Source: Cladopsammia gracilis
Lineage: Eukaryota > Cnidaria > Anthozoa > Scleractinia > Dendrophylliidae
DNA length: 64,000 nucleotides
Reading direction: 5' to 3'
NCBI GenBank assembly: GCA_022457155.1
Contig: JAJGOT010000756.1
Location: forward strand, 124,001-188,000
Shown here: one piece after another, positions 49,314 to 59,289 of the stretch
Layout of the letters: each line of letters starts with the position of its first letter
Position numbering within the stretch: position 1 is the stretch's first letter
Notes under the pieces: generated by a model
Seen by the model: only the letters and a program-made list of their open reading frames with translations
Database searches by the model: none
What the model was told of the DNA's origin: nothing
Position numbers and translations under genes: made by a program

Positions 49314-52300
49314 TCATTTGAATATCCATTTCTTTTCAAAAAAGTTTTTCTTATTTATTTTTCTTTCAATTTCATATTTGATAGCTATCTTGTTCTGATA
49401 ACCTTGTATTTTAGGGTGTATTTGTTTTCTTCTGCAGTCCCACAAAAACAGTTTTCCGATAATAATAAAGTAATTGCGTAGTATGTGTGAAGGGCAGTGT
49501 GTTGAAAGCATTCCAAATAAAACATTTTCCAAAGTCAGGTGAACTACCTGATTTGACAAGCGGAACCAGTACAATTCGAAATCATTCCAGAACTGTCTGG
49601 CATAAGTGCAAAGATAAAGAAGATGATATAGCGTTTCTCGTTCAGCTTCGCAGAAAGTGCATAAGTCGTCAGCTCTAAAGCCAATTTTACACAATTTCGT
49701 GTTTGTGTAGAGTATATTGTTAAGGATTTTATACTGAAAAGCCTTAACATAGGATTCAAGTGCGACAGAGTGAGGTAAAATGAAAGATTCCCTCAATAGA
49801 TCATCTGAGATATTAAAGTCGCTTTTCCATTTATGCACAATATTAGGAGGCTGTGATTTCTTCATAACAAGTAAGGAGTAATAATCTTTCGATTTCTTTT
49901 TCTTCACATCAAAAATGTTGTTATTTATTTGAAGCGAAGAAGGCGTTAGTGTATAGATATAATCAGGATCACCTTTCAAAAAATCAGGTATCGAGTGTCA
50001 AAGACCTGCGCATTGTAGAAAGCTAATTTTTCTAACTTTATTTGAAACGTAACTAAAGGACTCATTAATATTCAAATCGAGCCGGAGATCGTGGATGTGA
50101 GTGATTCCGGAGTCAAAATATTTTTTGTAATAGATAGGCTTTTTATCTATTTTAATTTCTTTATTATTCCAAATAATATTTGTCCAATTCAAGTCTGTAG
50201 CGAAAGTTTCACGAAATTGTGACCACCATAGAAGAAGCTCTCGATAAAACTGGGAAGTGATTGTATAATCGTTAACATCATAGTTACAATTTAAGAAGAA
50301 CAGTCCTCCAAATGTTTTCAATTGGTGTTGTAAGTACCGCTTCCATGTTCCATCATTTGCGTTAAATATTCGTTTAAGCCATGCTAATCTTAGAGCTTTA
50401 ACCATGCTCTCTAAATCAATCATTTTTAATCCACCTTCCCCATAATCATTTATTGTTGACAGACGCGTTACTTTATCTGTTCCTTTCCACAAGAATTTGA
50501 AAAGCAATTGATTCAATTGATTTACCATCTCGTTGGGTGTAGGCAGAAGTGAGCATACATAAACAAATTTTGGAATTAGAAAGGATTTTATTATTGTCAC
50601 TTTACCAAAGATTGAAAGACCTCGTGAAGACCAAATGTTGATCAGTTTTTTTAATACTATCCAATCGTTCGATGAAATTCTTTTCTTTGAGCAGTTTTAA
50701 GTCATAGGTAAAATATACTCCAAGAGCTTTTATTGGTTCGGTTGGCCATTTAATTCCAAACGGTTTTGTTTTGTTTTCTTTGGATGCTCCGATCCACATA
50801 GCCTCAGTTTTTGTGCAGTTAATTTTAAGACCAGAAACGTCCTTAAAAACGTCCAACAATTCAAATAAAATTTTGGCCGAGTCCATATCCGAGAGCACTG
50901 CAGTAGTGTCATCCGCGTATTGCAAGAGCTTTGTTTCCTCCTTCTCGATAGAAATTCCTTTTATGTCTTTGTTCTGACGAATAGCAATTGCAAGAGTTTC
51001 CACAACTGCTATAAAAAGATAAGGCGAGAGTGGATCACCTTGCCGGACTCCTCGTTCAAGCACAAAATAATTTGAAGCAGTTCCATTATTCATGGTACAG
51101 CTCTGTATGTTTTTATAAAAAGATTTAACCCAGTTGAGAAAGTCTGGACCGAAATTAAAGGATTCAAGACATTTATGAAGAAAATCCCATTCTACACTAT
51201 CAAAAGCCTTTTCAAAATCAATAAAAATCATCATACCTGGAATATTCTCTTAAACAGTATAATCCATTACATCATAAATCGATCGGATCGTTTCGCCTAT
51301 AAATCGATCTTTGACATATCCTGTTTGATTGTGATGAATAATCTCTGGTAACACATTTTTGATTCTTGAAGCGATTACTTTGGACATTATTTTTGTATCT
51401 ACATTGACCAGAGAAATAGGACGCCAGTTCTCTAGGAATGTGCGGTCTTTTCCTTTCTTCTCAATAAGAGTGATAACTGCTTGTTTTTGGGAAGAGGACA
51501 TCTCACCTTTTTCAAAGCACGCGTTTGCACATCTTATAAAACTATCACTAACTAGGGGCCAAAACTTTTTATAGAATTCAATAGGAATGCCATCATTCCC
51601 TGGTGTTTTGTTATTGTGAAAAGTGTCAAGAAGGCGAAAACATTCCTCAGATGTAATTTTGCCCTCACATGCAATTTTCTGTTCCTCGGAAAGTTTTGGT
51701 ATATTTAATTCACTCAAAAACGTAGATCTTTTTGAGGCGATCTCTGGATCATTGTTACCAGTTTTATACAAATTATGATAAAAACGCTCTTGTTCCTTTA
51801 AAATGCTAATTGGATCCGTGTTAATTGCATCATTAATGTGAAGTTTTCGTATGTGCTTCTTTACATGATTCCTTTTCTCCAGATTCAAGAAATATTTTGT
51901 ACTTTTTTCTCCGTGTTCGTGCCATCGAGCTCGTGCACGTATTATTATTCCTTCTGTTTTCTTTTCGTAGAACGCCTCTAATTGTTCTCGAATTGCATGA
52001 TAGCGAGTATTATTGGACTAGCTTGTGTTTTTTTCTAGTGCCTCCTTTGCTTGGTTGAGTTCCTTTTGAAGAGTTTTTTCTTCCACATTTCTTTCTTTCG
52101 CTTTCTTTTTTGAGTGTAAAATAGCGTGATGTTTAATATTATATTTTATCCAATCCCAGGTTGAACGATCGTCTGACAGTACCTTTCGTCCTTCTGCAGT
52201 CCAAATCGGGATCATTTCTGTGACACTATTTACGTACTCTTCGTCAAATAGCAGAGAACAGTTCATCTTCCAGTATCCGGAACCTTTTAGTTCGGTGTCT

Positions 52301-53001
52301 AGTTCTTCAATATCCAGAGTAATCGCATCATGATCTGTTCTGATTGCGGGAATTATACCAGTTGATTTAACGAGGTCATTTAAATTATTTGAAATTAACC
52401 AATAGTCTAAACGGCAAAAGATTTTGGGCGAGTTCTGGCTCCACGTATAACTTTTTGTGTTTGGGTTTTTAATTCTCCATATGTCTACTAAATCAAGCTC
52501 ATTTTGTAAACAATCAATGCATTCCACAACCGATTTCCGTTGATTTAGATTGCCTCCTTTTTTGACATAAGCTGGATTGAGAGGGCAGTTAAAATCGCCT
52601 CCCATAATTACCTTTTCCTCAGTGTCGAGATTTTCCTTTCTCAATATGACAAGTAGATTTTTTACGAATTCTATTTTATCTTTGTCTTTGTTTGGAGCAT
52701 AAACATTTATTAAAACATACCTTGAATCTTTTATATCAGCTTTTAAAATTATATATCGTCCCATGGGGTCTAGGATTGTATGATGTATTTTACAATCAAG
52801 ACCATTTTTCATCAAAATTGCCACTCCACGTGAATTAGAGCCACCGTGACAGGCGATAAGCTCTCCGCCCCATTCATTCTTCCATCGAACAATTGTTTCA
52901 AGAGTAGAATGAGTTTCTTGTAGAAAGGTTATGTCTGCATTGCGCTTTCGAGACCAGGTAAAAATTGTTCTTCTTTTTTTAAAATTACTTATGCCCTTCA
53001 C
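49314..53001 (-). pseudogene. LINE ORF2: APE endonuclease and reverse transcriptase
   Basis: Starts near 53001. The APE-type endonuclease (ADITFLQETH, LINVYAPN, IMGGDFNCPL, SYTWSQNSP, RTDHDAIT) is followed by a linker and RT motifs (NNKTPGNDGIPIEFYK, NWRPISLVNVDTKI, IFIDFEKAFDSVEW, GVRQGDPLSPYLF, LQYADDTT). An in-frame TAG lies at about 52018 and a TAA at about 51250. Frameshifts lie near 50600 and 49985. The C-terminal part has a typical Cys-containing tail (FRADDLCTFCEAERETLYHL). It copies the LINE RNA at nicked target DNA. Order and motifs are L1-like. Confidence 0.9.
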
Positions 53002-53561
53002 ATTAAGCGAAATCAGCTAAAAAGACATCATACTTACGCGAAGTAACTTTGGGACCACAGAAGCTATCAATTAGCAGAACAAAAGCCACTAACAAACAAT
53101 ATAAATAAATGCAAATTACAAATGTAGGATATAAACAATTTAAAAGCGAAAAGCGATTCGCTGATGTTGCTCGACCTAAATATATAATACAGATAAACCT
53201 GAAGGGAAAAAGTAAAGGAAAAAACCAAAGGAGAAAAAGACAACGATACAAGTACTAATAATAACTAAAGTTACTAAACACACAAAATGAAAGTAAGTAA
53301 ACAAAATAGGTTTGACGAGCGATCGAACAAGCATAATAATGGTGTATTGCGTCCTGAAACCGATCATCGAATTTAATAAATAACTGATAATGATTAAATG
53401 ATGAATTTGGTACAAACCCTTTTGAATACCTGTTAATCTTAAGGAAATATTGATAAGCTATTAACCGTTAGATTCAATATATCTAGGTCTGCTGGTATTT
53501 GCTTGCACCAAAAGCTGGTGAGATATTAAAGGATATGAAGCAGTCAGTCATAGTATAAACA

Positions 53562-54415
53562 TCAGGTAGCTGGCTCATCCAAACCCCAGATTTCGCTGAT
53601 TCTAACTGGTCTGGATTCCTCGGTTTTCCGGACAAAAAGTTTTCCATCTACAGTCCACACCCGGAAGATCTTGTTCGCTTTCTTCATTTTCCTTGCCTTA
53701 GCCAGGACTTCTTGTCTATACTGTGTAAGGTTCTCGTTGACAAAGATCCTTCCATCCGCATAACCTTGTGCAATTTCAATGATCTCCGTAATATTCGTTT
53801 CTTTCAAATGGAATCTGCTTTTGTAAAATTCTCGTCTCGAACTATTATAGGTTTTATGGCTTGCGACTTTCGGAACAATCGATGTACAATGTCGATATCT
53901 TGGGTTGTTACATCTACCGACATCTTTAGGCCTATTTTCATAACAATGTCCTGTAGGTTTTCACCTTCGTATTCCGGAACGCCGTGAATTTCGACGTTAA
54001 ATTTACGCGTATATTGCTCTAGAGCATCGTGCTCATATTCGAGGGCCTGCACTCTCTTTCCTAACTCATTTAGTTCACTTTGTAAAGCACAGTTTGATTG
54101 AACTAGTTTCTCATTTTGCGTCTTGAGTACATTTACTTCTGTAGCATGAAATTGCATCGAGGTCTTCAAACTTTCAACGTCTTTTCTTAGTTCCTGATTG
54201 CCACTTAAAATCTTCATAACGTCAGCTTGTATCTTAATTAGAACTTGCCAGATCTGGCTTATGCTGGGTTCTTCTTCCACCGCCGCCATGATTGCTGAGG
54301 TGTTAGAGCTCATGGCGTTGTTTTCTGTTGAAGCAGATCTCTTCGCTGCAGGAGGGTGTTCTTCGCTGGAAGACGCACTACTTACTTCACTTCTATTTCT
54401 TCGTCGATTGCGCAT
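53562..54415 (-). pseudogene. LINE ORF1 nucleic-acid chaperone
   Basis: From ATG 54415 (MRNRRRNRSEVSSASSSEEH): a basic N-terminus, coiled coil (LRKDVESLKTSMQFH to YEHDALEQYTRKF), RRM-like core (NVEIHGVPEYEGEN, DIDIVHRLFRK) and, after one frameshift near 53805, the C-terminal domain (NLTQYRQEVLAKARKMKKAN). This is the Transposase_22/L1 ORF1p plan. It lies 5' of ORF2 with about 560 bp between them. Confidence 0.85.
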
Positions 54416-54529
54416 TCTTATTTAACATCATATGATCTATTTTCTTACATTTTTGTCGGCTTTAGGAGGCGAAAGGGCGCACTAGAAAGAACCACGTCTG
54501 TACGCCATGACCATCTCGTCCCAGTCCCC

Positions 54530-54545
54530 AACAAGCGGAAGTGAT
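54530..54545. repeat. LINE target-site duplication, right copy
   Basis: AACAAGCGGAAGTGAT, matching 49061-49076. Minor capsid coding sequence resumes here. Confidence 0.88.
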
Positions 54546-55302
54546 GAACTGATGCTGACAGCCAACCAAATAAGACGAATCAACAAAGCTGCGGCTTTGG
54601 GAAAGGGAGTTGAAATCAAAATATCGAAAACGCAAGTTAGAAAGGTGATGAAGCAAGGTGGAAGTTTATTTTCTGCTATTGTTCCCCTGGCCCTTTCCCT
54701 GGCACCCACCCTGGCAAAAACACTTGGGCTGTCAGCTCTTGCTGGACTGGCGAGTGAAGGAGCAAGTCAAGTCGTGAAAAAGATAAGTGGAAAGGGAGGG
54801 GGGCAAGTGGGTGGATTTCTCATTCCCCAAGATAAAATTCAGAAACTGATTGACAATAAACATCTGTTGACAAATAAACCGAAACAGGACATTTTGACTG
54901 CCCTTAAATCAGGAGGACAGTTGGTGATGAAGCCATCGGCAAAACAGTCTGGTGGATTGTTGGGAACTGTGCTGGCATCCATTGGAGTCCCATTGGCACT
55001 TGACATGGTTAAAAACATGTTTGGGAAAGGACGGCCAAAAGGAAAGGGAGCTCCTAGAGTTGGGCGTCCAAAAGGAAAGGGAGCGCCAAGATTGGGAGCG
55101 TATCCTTTTCAACCACCCCCATTTATTGGAAACTGGGGACGAAACCCTGTTGGAATGGGTAAAAAAAATCAAAAAAAGGAGCGGGACTCAGCGGAGCTGG
55201 ACTTCTGTTAGGGTCGAAAAGTCCATTCAACAACATCCCAATTCTCGGGGCAATACTGTGAAACCGAAGTTCGAAAACAAGCCACTGAACAATGTTGATC
55301 TC

Positions 55303-55700
55303 ATGAAGTGGATTGAATATCTGGGGATTCCCAATTTCAAAGGCATCTTTGCGAGAGATCAATTCATGCCCAAAAACACAGCCCCTGCATCATCAATCTT
55401 GATTCACTCAAAAATGCAGGAACTCATTGGGTTTGTTGCGCCCCTGGTCGCGCGGGCTGCGCCTTCGCTCCCGGGCGCTTCGCTCGCGGACATGATGCCC
55501 TGTGGTATTTCGATAGTTTTGGGATGGGATTTCCCCAAGAATTCAGAAGCGGCAAACCGGTGATCTGGAACAGCAGTCAGTATCAAAACATCAACAGTGT
55601 CCTTTGCGGGTATTATTGCTTGTTTTTCCTCCATCAATGGTCGCAGGGGAAAGATTTCTATGATATTCTCAAACCTCTCAGTCTGACTGATACAATGTAA
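55303..55700 (+). pseudogene. adenain-like maturation protease, element B
   Basis: From ATG 55303 (MKWIEYLGIPNFKGIFARDQ); a GTG at 55258 overlapping the minor capsid stop could be a mutated earlier start. A frameshift near 55395 leads to the catalytic His motif (NAGTHWV), the acidic residue (WYFDSFG), the oxyanion Gln region (SSQYQN) and the Cys motif (LCGYYCLFF), ending at 55700. Between His and Asp there is an extra stretch of about 20 residues encoded by GCGCTTCGCTCGCGG-type sequence, absent from element C. Same order as C: directly after minor capsid. It processes capsid precursors in related viruses. Confidence 0.78.
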
Positions 55701-55736
55701 AATGAAAGATTCATAAAAGAATATTTCGATTGAAAA

Positions 55737-56540
55737 ATGAAGTCATATTGCGTGAAGGAGAAAAAACAAACTGAAAGCGTGAAACCATCTGGATATATGA
55801 CCGCAAAAAATGGAAGAAAGATGTGGTTTTGCCATTGCGCTTCCTGTGGAATCAAAAAAAACAAAATTCGTACGGGGAAACTGAGTCTGCCCTCACAAGG
55901 TGGGGGCATTGGTGAACTTGCACTGACCGGTGTCGCGCATGCTCTTCCCTGGCTCGGGAAAAAAACAGTTGAAATGGGTCGCTGTGGAGCCAGTGAATTG
56001 TTGCGAAACAAAAAAGCTCAGAAAAAAGCATTGGATTTTCCCCTGGACAAGATGAAACCATTTCTTGCCAAAACCTCTTCCGATATGCTGAATCAACTGA
56101 GCACGGCGATTAGGCCAAACAGAAAATATGAGACAGATAGAAAAGATTTGGATGGCGCTGGGGTTGACGTTCACAGCCTGATTATGAAACTGCCAAGACC
56201 AAAGAAAGGTTTCACTCTCCCAGGGCATAACTTCACAGGCCCCGGAACCCACTAGATAAGCAAGTCAGATTCGATGAAAAGGGAAAGATTCTTGAAATTC
56301 TGCAGCAACCCACAGGAAAAACAGACGCAGTTGCTATGCAGCACGATGTGGATTATTCTGTCTGCGCAAAGAAAGCGGATCCACGCAAATGTAAAAATAA
56401 AGCAGACAGGAAAATGGTTGCCGCTTTGGATGCGATCCCTTGGAAAGGATGACAGTGGGGTCATGCTTTGGCGAGAAATACCATTAATGCAAAACAAAAA
56501 CTTGGTTTGGGTGTCCCAAAAAACGGGAAAAGATTTTGAG
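55737..56540 (+). pseudogene. phospholipase A2-like virion protein, element B
   Basis: From ATG 55737 (MKSYCVKEKKQTES): a zinc-ribbon-like start (CHCASCGIKK), hydrophobic and amphipathic helices to about residue 150, then the PLA2-like domain. The domain begins GFTLPGHNFTGP and continues after a frameshift near 56245. The HD..Y signature (QHDVDYSVCAKK) is intact and is followed by KADRKM. An in-frame TGA lies near 56448 and the final stop at 56538. Longer than the copy in element A. PLA2-like domains in parvoviruses and adintoviruses are linked to endosomal escape. The last codons overlap the integrase frame. Confidence 0.72.
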
Positions 56541-57459
56541 TGAAGGCTGGGCTCAAAATCTGGCAAACGAACTTCACCAGCCAATCAGGCGGCGCTTTCC
56601 AAAGCGCCGAGTCATTGCGTATGGGATTGACAAGATCTGGGCGGCTGATTTAGTCGAGATGGGGAAATATTCGAAGTGGAATAAAGGATTTAAATATCTC
56701 CTGATGGTGATCGATGTCTTCTCAAAGTTCGGTTGGATTTCCCCCCTGAAAGACAAGCGAAGTCAATCAGTCGCCGATGCTTTCCGATCCATATTCAACG
56801 CGAAGGCGCAACTCCCGCGAAAACCGAAAATGCTTTGGACTGATAAAGGAAGTGAGTTTTTCAATGGAACAATGAAGGATCTCCTGGATAAGAATGGGAT
56901 AAAATTGTATGTCACGGAGAACGAAGAAAAGTCATCTGTTGTCGAGCGCTGGAACAAGACGATGAAGGAGAAACTCTTTAAGATGTTTAGCGCTAACAAT
57001 AGTACAGTGTATTTCGATAAACTTGACAGGTTAGTGGATCAATATAATCATCGTTTTCATTCGAGCATTCGGATGAGCCCCGCAGAGGCGAGCAAAAAGA
57101 AAAATGAGAAAAAGGTTTTCGCTAATTTATACGGCGATTTACTTTATGCTAAACATGCCCCAGCAAAATTCAAAGTCGACGTCAAAGTCCGAATTTCAAA
57201 ATACAAGCGAAAGATATTCGACAAAGGTTTCACGCCGAACTGGACAGAAGAGATATTTGTTATCAATGAAATATTGAACACAAATCCTGTAACGTATAAA
57301 TTAGTTGATCTGTTGGGAGAAAAAATCACCGGATCATTTTATGAAGCAGAATTGTCGCCTACTACGCAGGATGTGTTAAGTGCATTCGTTAAGTGGAAAG
57401 GCTATTCCGACAAATTCAATTCGTGGATTCCATTGAGTGAAGCGGAAAAGCTAAATTAA
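56536..57459 (+). CDS. retroviral-type integrase, element B
   Basis: The open frame begins inside the PLA2-like gene without an ATG (first codon counted is TTG at 56536), as in element A. DDE residues lie in MVIDVFSKFGW, LWTDKGSEFF and EEKSSVVERWNK. An SH3-like part (KVRISKYKRKIFDKGF) follows. The chromodomain is shortened: QDV runs straight into LSAFVKWKGYSDKFNSW, so about a dozen residues of its first strand are missing relative to element A. Otherwise undamaged (about 307 codons). The shared lack of an ATG and the overlap in two divergent elements suggest a conserved frameshift or coupled expression. Confidence 0.9.
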   Translation: MSEGWAQNLANELHQPIRRRFPKRRVIAYGIDKIWAADLVEMGKYSKWNKGFKYLLMVIDVFSKFGWISPLKDKRSQSVADAFRSIFNAKAQLPRKPKMLWTDKGSEFFNGTMKDLLDKNGIKLYVTENEEKSSVVERWNKTMKEKLFKMFSANNSTVYFDKLDRLVDQYNHRFHSSIRMSPAEASKKKNEKKVFANLYGDLLYAKHAPAKFKVDVKVRISKYKRKIFDKGFTPNWTEEIFVINEILNTNPVTYKLVDLLGEKITGSFYEAELSPTTQDVLSAFVKWKGYSDKFNSWIPLSEAEKLN

Positions 57460-57615
57460 TCTAGACAGAATATAAATGTTTTACATTCATATTCATGATT
57501 TCAAAACACCGCTTCGCTTTCTTTCAATTCCCGGTGGATTTCCCCGAGAATAAAACTTTGCTTTTTGAGTTCATTTTTGAGAATGTTATGTTCCTCTTGG
57601 AGATTCACAAATGAC
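57460..57615. other. short intergenic stretch, element B
   Basis: No gene. Contains one GCTTCGCTTTC motif near 57508. Confidence 0.4.
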
Positions 57616-57792
57616 TCAAAGAGGAGTTGTGTCTTCTTCGCTTTGCTCAGCTTCGCTTCGCTCAGCTTCCTCCATCTCCGAATCAGAGACTATGAATTCC
57701 TCGTCAGATGTGGTTCGAGATTCATCGTCGCTCCTTTCTTCTTCCTCTGAGCAAGTAAGACCATTTTCATGATCGCTTTCATCCGCATCCAT
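57616..57792 (-). CDS. small highly acidic protein, element B
   Basis: 58 residues from ATG 57792 (MDADESDHENG), composed mostly of Glu, Asp and Ser (CSEEEERSDDESR, SDEEFIVSDSEMEE). The last third is encoded by GCGAAGCGAAGC-type repeats (EAERSEAEQSEED). Divergent from the VLTF3-like gene. Could be a real acidic regulator or a chance frame through the repeat; no homologue is recognised. Confidence 0.3.
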   Translation of the reverse strand: MDADESDHENGLTCSEEEERSDDESRTTSDEEFIVSDSEMEEAERSEAEQSEEDTTPL

Positions 57793-57821
57793 TTTGAGTG
57801 ACAAGATTTCTTTTTCTCAAA

Positions 57822-58568
57822 ATGTTTGAGAAATATCTTTCCCTCGTTGAAAAATTAACCGGTGATGACCGGTTTGTTCTATTTTCTCTCCTAGGTGATG
57901 TGATGGAAAGATTTCGGGAAGCGAAGCGAGCTGCGCGAAGGGGATTCACCAGAAGATCTTGAAAATGAATTCAATGAGAGAGCGAAACCATTTCTCATTT
58001 CAACTGGCATGTGGGAAGCGAAGCGGAAGAGGAAGAAAATAAAATTCAACTTGAGACACATTCAACAAATAATGTCAACAATCACAAATATGGTCGAATC
58101 ACTCATTTCGCCGATTGCGTGAAAAAATATCAGGGGAAAAACAAAATCAACATGAGACAAGACGAGCTTGAAAAGTTGATTGCCGAAATCCTCCGTTATT
58201 TCAGGAAAGAAGAAATCACGAGGAAACACATTGTCGATTTTGTGACGACATTTGCAGTCAATTCTGTGAAAGGAAATGAAAATGCGTTGGTGGTTTTGAT
58301 CACGGGAAAATATGTTGATGACATCAGTCATTTGGAAACGCAGCTGCTCGAAGATTTCAAGGCTTTTTCATCCGAATATGATTGCCTTGTCGGGGAGAGA
58401 AAGAAATTTCTTCATTCCCAGTTTGTTTTGTTTCATTTGCTGAAAAGATTGGGACATGATGTGAAGAAGAAAAACTTTGTCTTGATCAAGACGGAAGATA
58501 GAAAAAAGGAACATCAGGAAATCTGCGAAAAGATTTTTTTGAGATTGGGATGGAAATTTTCTGCTTGA
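57822..58568 (+). pseudogene. VLTF3-like late transcription factor, element B
   Basis: The final 170 residues (frame 58011-58568) have the layout of Pox_VLTF3 (A2L-like) proteins of poxviruses and other NCLDVs. An N-terminal YGRITHFADCVKKYQGK precedes helical segments, then ERKKFLHSQFVLFHLLKRLG, then LIKTEDRKKEHQEICEKIFL and RLGWKF at the end. The upstream part starts at ATG 57822 (MFEKYLSLVEKLTGDDRFVL) and changes frame twice, at about 57920 and about 58005, both times inside a GCGAAGCG motif. VLTF3 activates late virion genes in NCLDVs. No such gene is seen in element A. The match is from motif order; a profile search is needed to confirm. Confidence 0.62.
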
Positions 58569-58608
58569 TTTCAGCGGTAGATAATAAAAGATTATTTACC
58601 GCTGAAAT
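58568..58608. terminator. palindromic 3' hairpin after the VLTF3-like gene
   Basis: ATTTCAGCGGTA and TACCGCTGAAAT are perfect 12-bp arms. Inside them, ATAAT and ATTAT pair further. The left arm begins at the stop codon of the gene (58566-58568). Resembles the hairpins that mark transcript ends in some large DNA viruses. Confidence 0.5.
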
Positions 58609-58609
58609 T

Positions 58610-59125
58610 AGCGCTAGTCTTTAAGCGCCTTGTTGTTAATTTGAAGGGGTTTCACTGAGTCGACTATGGTTAGTTCTAATGGGTTCGCTTTCTGTGAGTT
58701 CACGCGAAAATTTCACTAAGGGGCTTTGGGTTTTTAAGTTTTCGCGTAGAATCATTTATATTTACTGTTGAGGAAGGATGAAATCAATATCAAAGCAGGG
58801 AAAATTATCATAGAGTGAAATTCACAGAAAGGGCGGAAGTCATATAAAACACCTGCTTGCACCTGCTTGCACCTGCCACCTGCTCGCAAAAAAAAAAAAA
58901 TGAAAAAAATGAAAAAAAATGAAAAAATGAAAAAAAAAATGAAAAAAAATGAAAAAAACCTCTCAAGGGAACTGGGTGGGAGAAGTGGTGGAAGGAGAGT
59001 GTTCCCTTGAGAGGTTCTGTTGGCCAACAGTTTTGCTTTTTTTATTGGTCTGTTATGTTGCGTGATCACTCGCGTGGGAAATTAAGACCATAAAATAAAA
59101 AATTATTTTATGTTTTCATTAAACA
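58610..59125. other. noncoding stretch with low-complexity tracts
   Basis: Contains (CACCTGCTTG)n near 58850-58880, (GAAAAAAAT)n at 58890-58957 and a strong hairpin (separate entry). No gene. Confidence 0.5.
58957..59016. repeat. 16-bp perfect inverted repeat
   Basis: AACCTCTCAAGGGAAC (58957-58972) pairs with GTTCCCTTGAGAGGTT (59001-59016) around 28 bp of G-rich sequence. Confidence 0.8.
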
Positions 59126-59289
59126 ATGGAACACATGAAAGTTAAAGAACTAAGACAAATTGCCAGAGAAAGAAATATCCCCGGTCGCTCTCGCGCAGAA
59201 ATTGAGCGTTTGTCTTTTGTGTTGATTAAAGGGGGTTGGGGTGGGTGGGTGGAATGTGGGGAATTGGGCGTTTGTCTTTTGTGTTAGGA
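59126..59289 (+). pseudogene. SAP-like terminal protein, truncated, element B
   Basis: From ATG 59126 (MEHMKVKELRQIARERNIPG) a SAP/HeH-like start parallels the terminal gene of element A (3196-3516) and the N-termini of both polymerases. After about 29 residues (RSRAEIERL) the coding sequence dissolves into GAGCGTTTGTCTTTTGTGTTG repeats and stops. Position next to integrase at the element end matches element A. Probably a truncated copy of the same terminal DNA-binding gene. Confidence 0.45.

Larger units (their letters stand above)
49077..54529 (-). mobile_element. L1-like non-LTR retrotransposon inserted in the minor capsid gene
   Basis: 5.45 kb, minus orientation, flanked by a 15-16-bp duplication. 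It ends at left in an A-rich tail (read on the minus strand AATAATAAAACAAAAAAA). It carries ORF1 (53562-54415) and ORF2 (49314-53001) plus short UTRs. It seems full length. Each ORF has only a few lesions, so it is younger than the decay of element B may suggest. Confidence 0.92.
48951..55261 (+). pseudogene. minor capsid protein, element B, split by a LINE
   Basis: The 5' part 48951-49076 (MTTYHPYKVNLSEGQKQKLG) continues at 54530, beyond the LINE and its duplicated target. The 3' part has the usual basic segment (VEIKISKTQVRKVMKQGG), hydrophobic helices (LALSLAPTLAKTLGLSALAG), GGFLIPQDKIQKLI and GLLGTVLASIG. A frameshift in the A-run near 55162 precedes the natural C-terminus (SPFNNIPILGAIL), with its stop at 55259. 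Two 11-residue repeats (RPKGKGAPR) precede it. Same gene as 35701-36516 and the first part of 9794-10594. Confidence 0.8.

Noticed and set aside
54952..55563. Single long frame bridging minor capsid and protease in element B as one protein
   Set aside because: It reads minor capsid sequence in the wrong frame first; comparison with element C shows two separate genes each with a frameshift.
58752..59069. Phe/Ile-rich minus-strand frame
   Set aside because: It is the translation of the GAAAAAAAT low-complexity tract.
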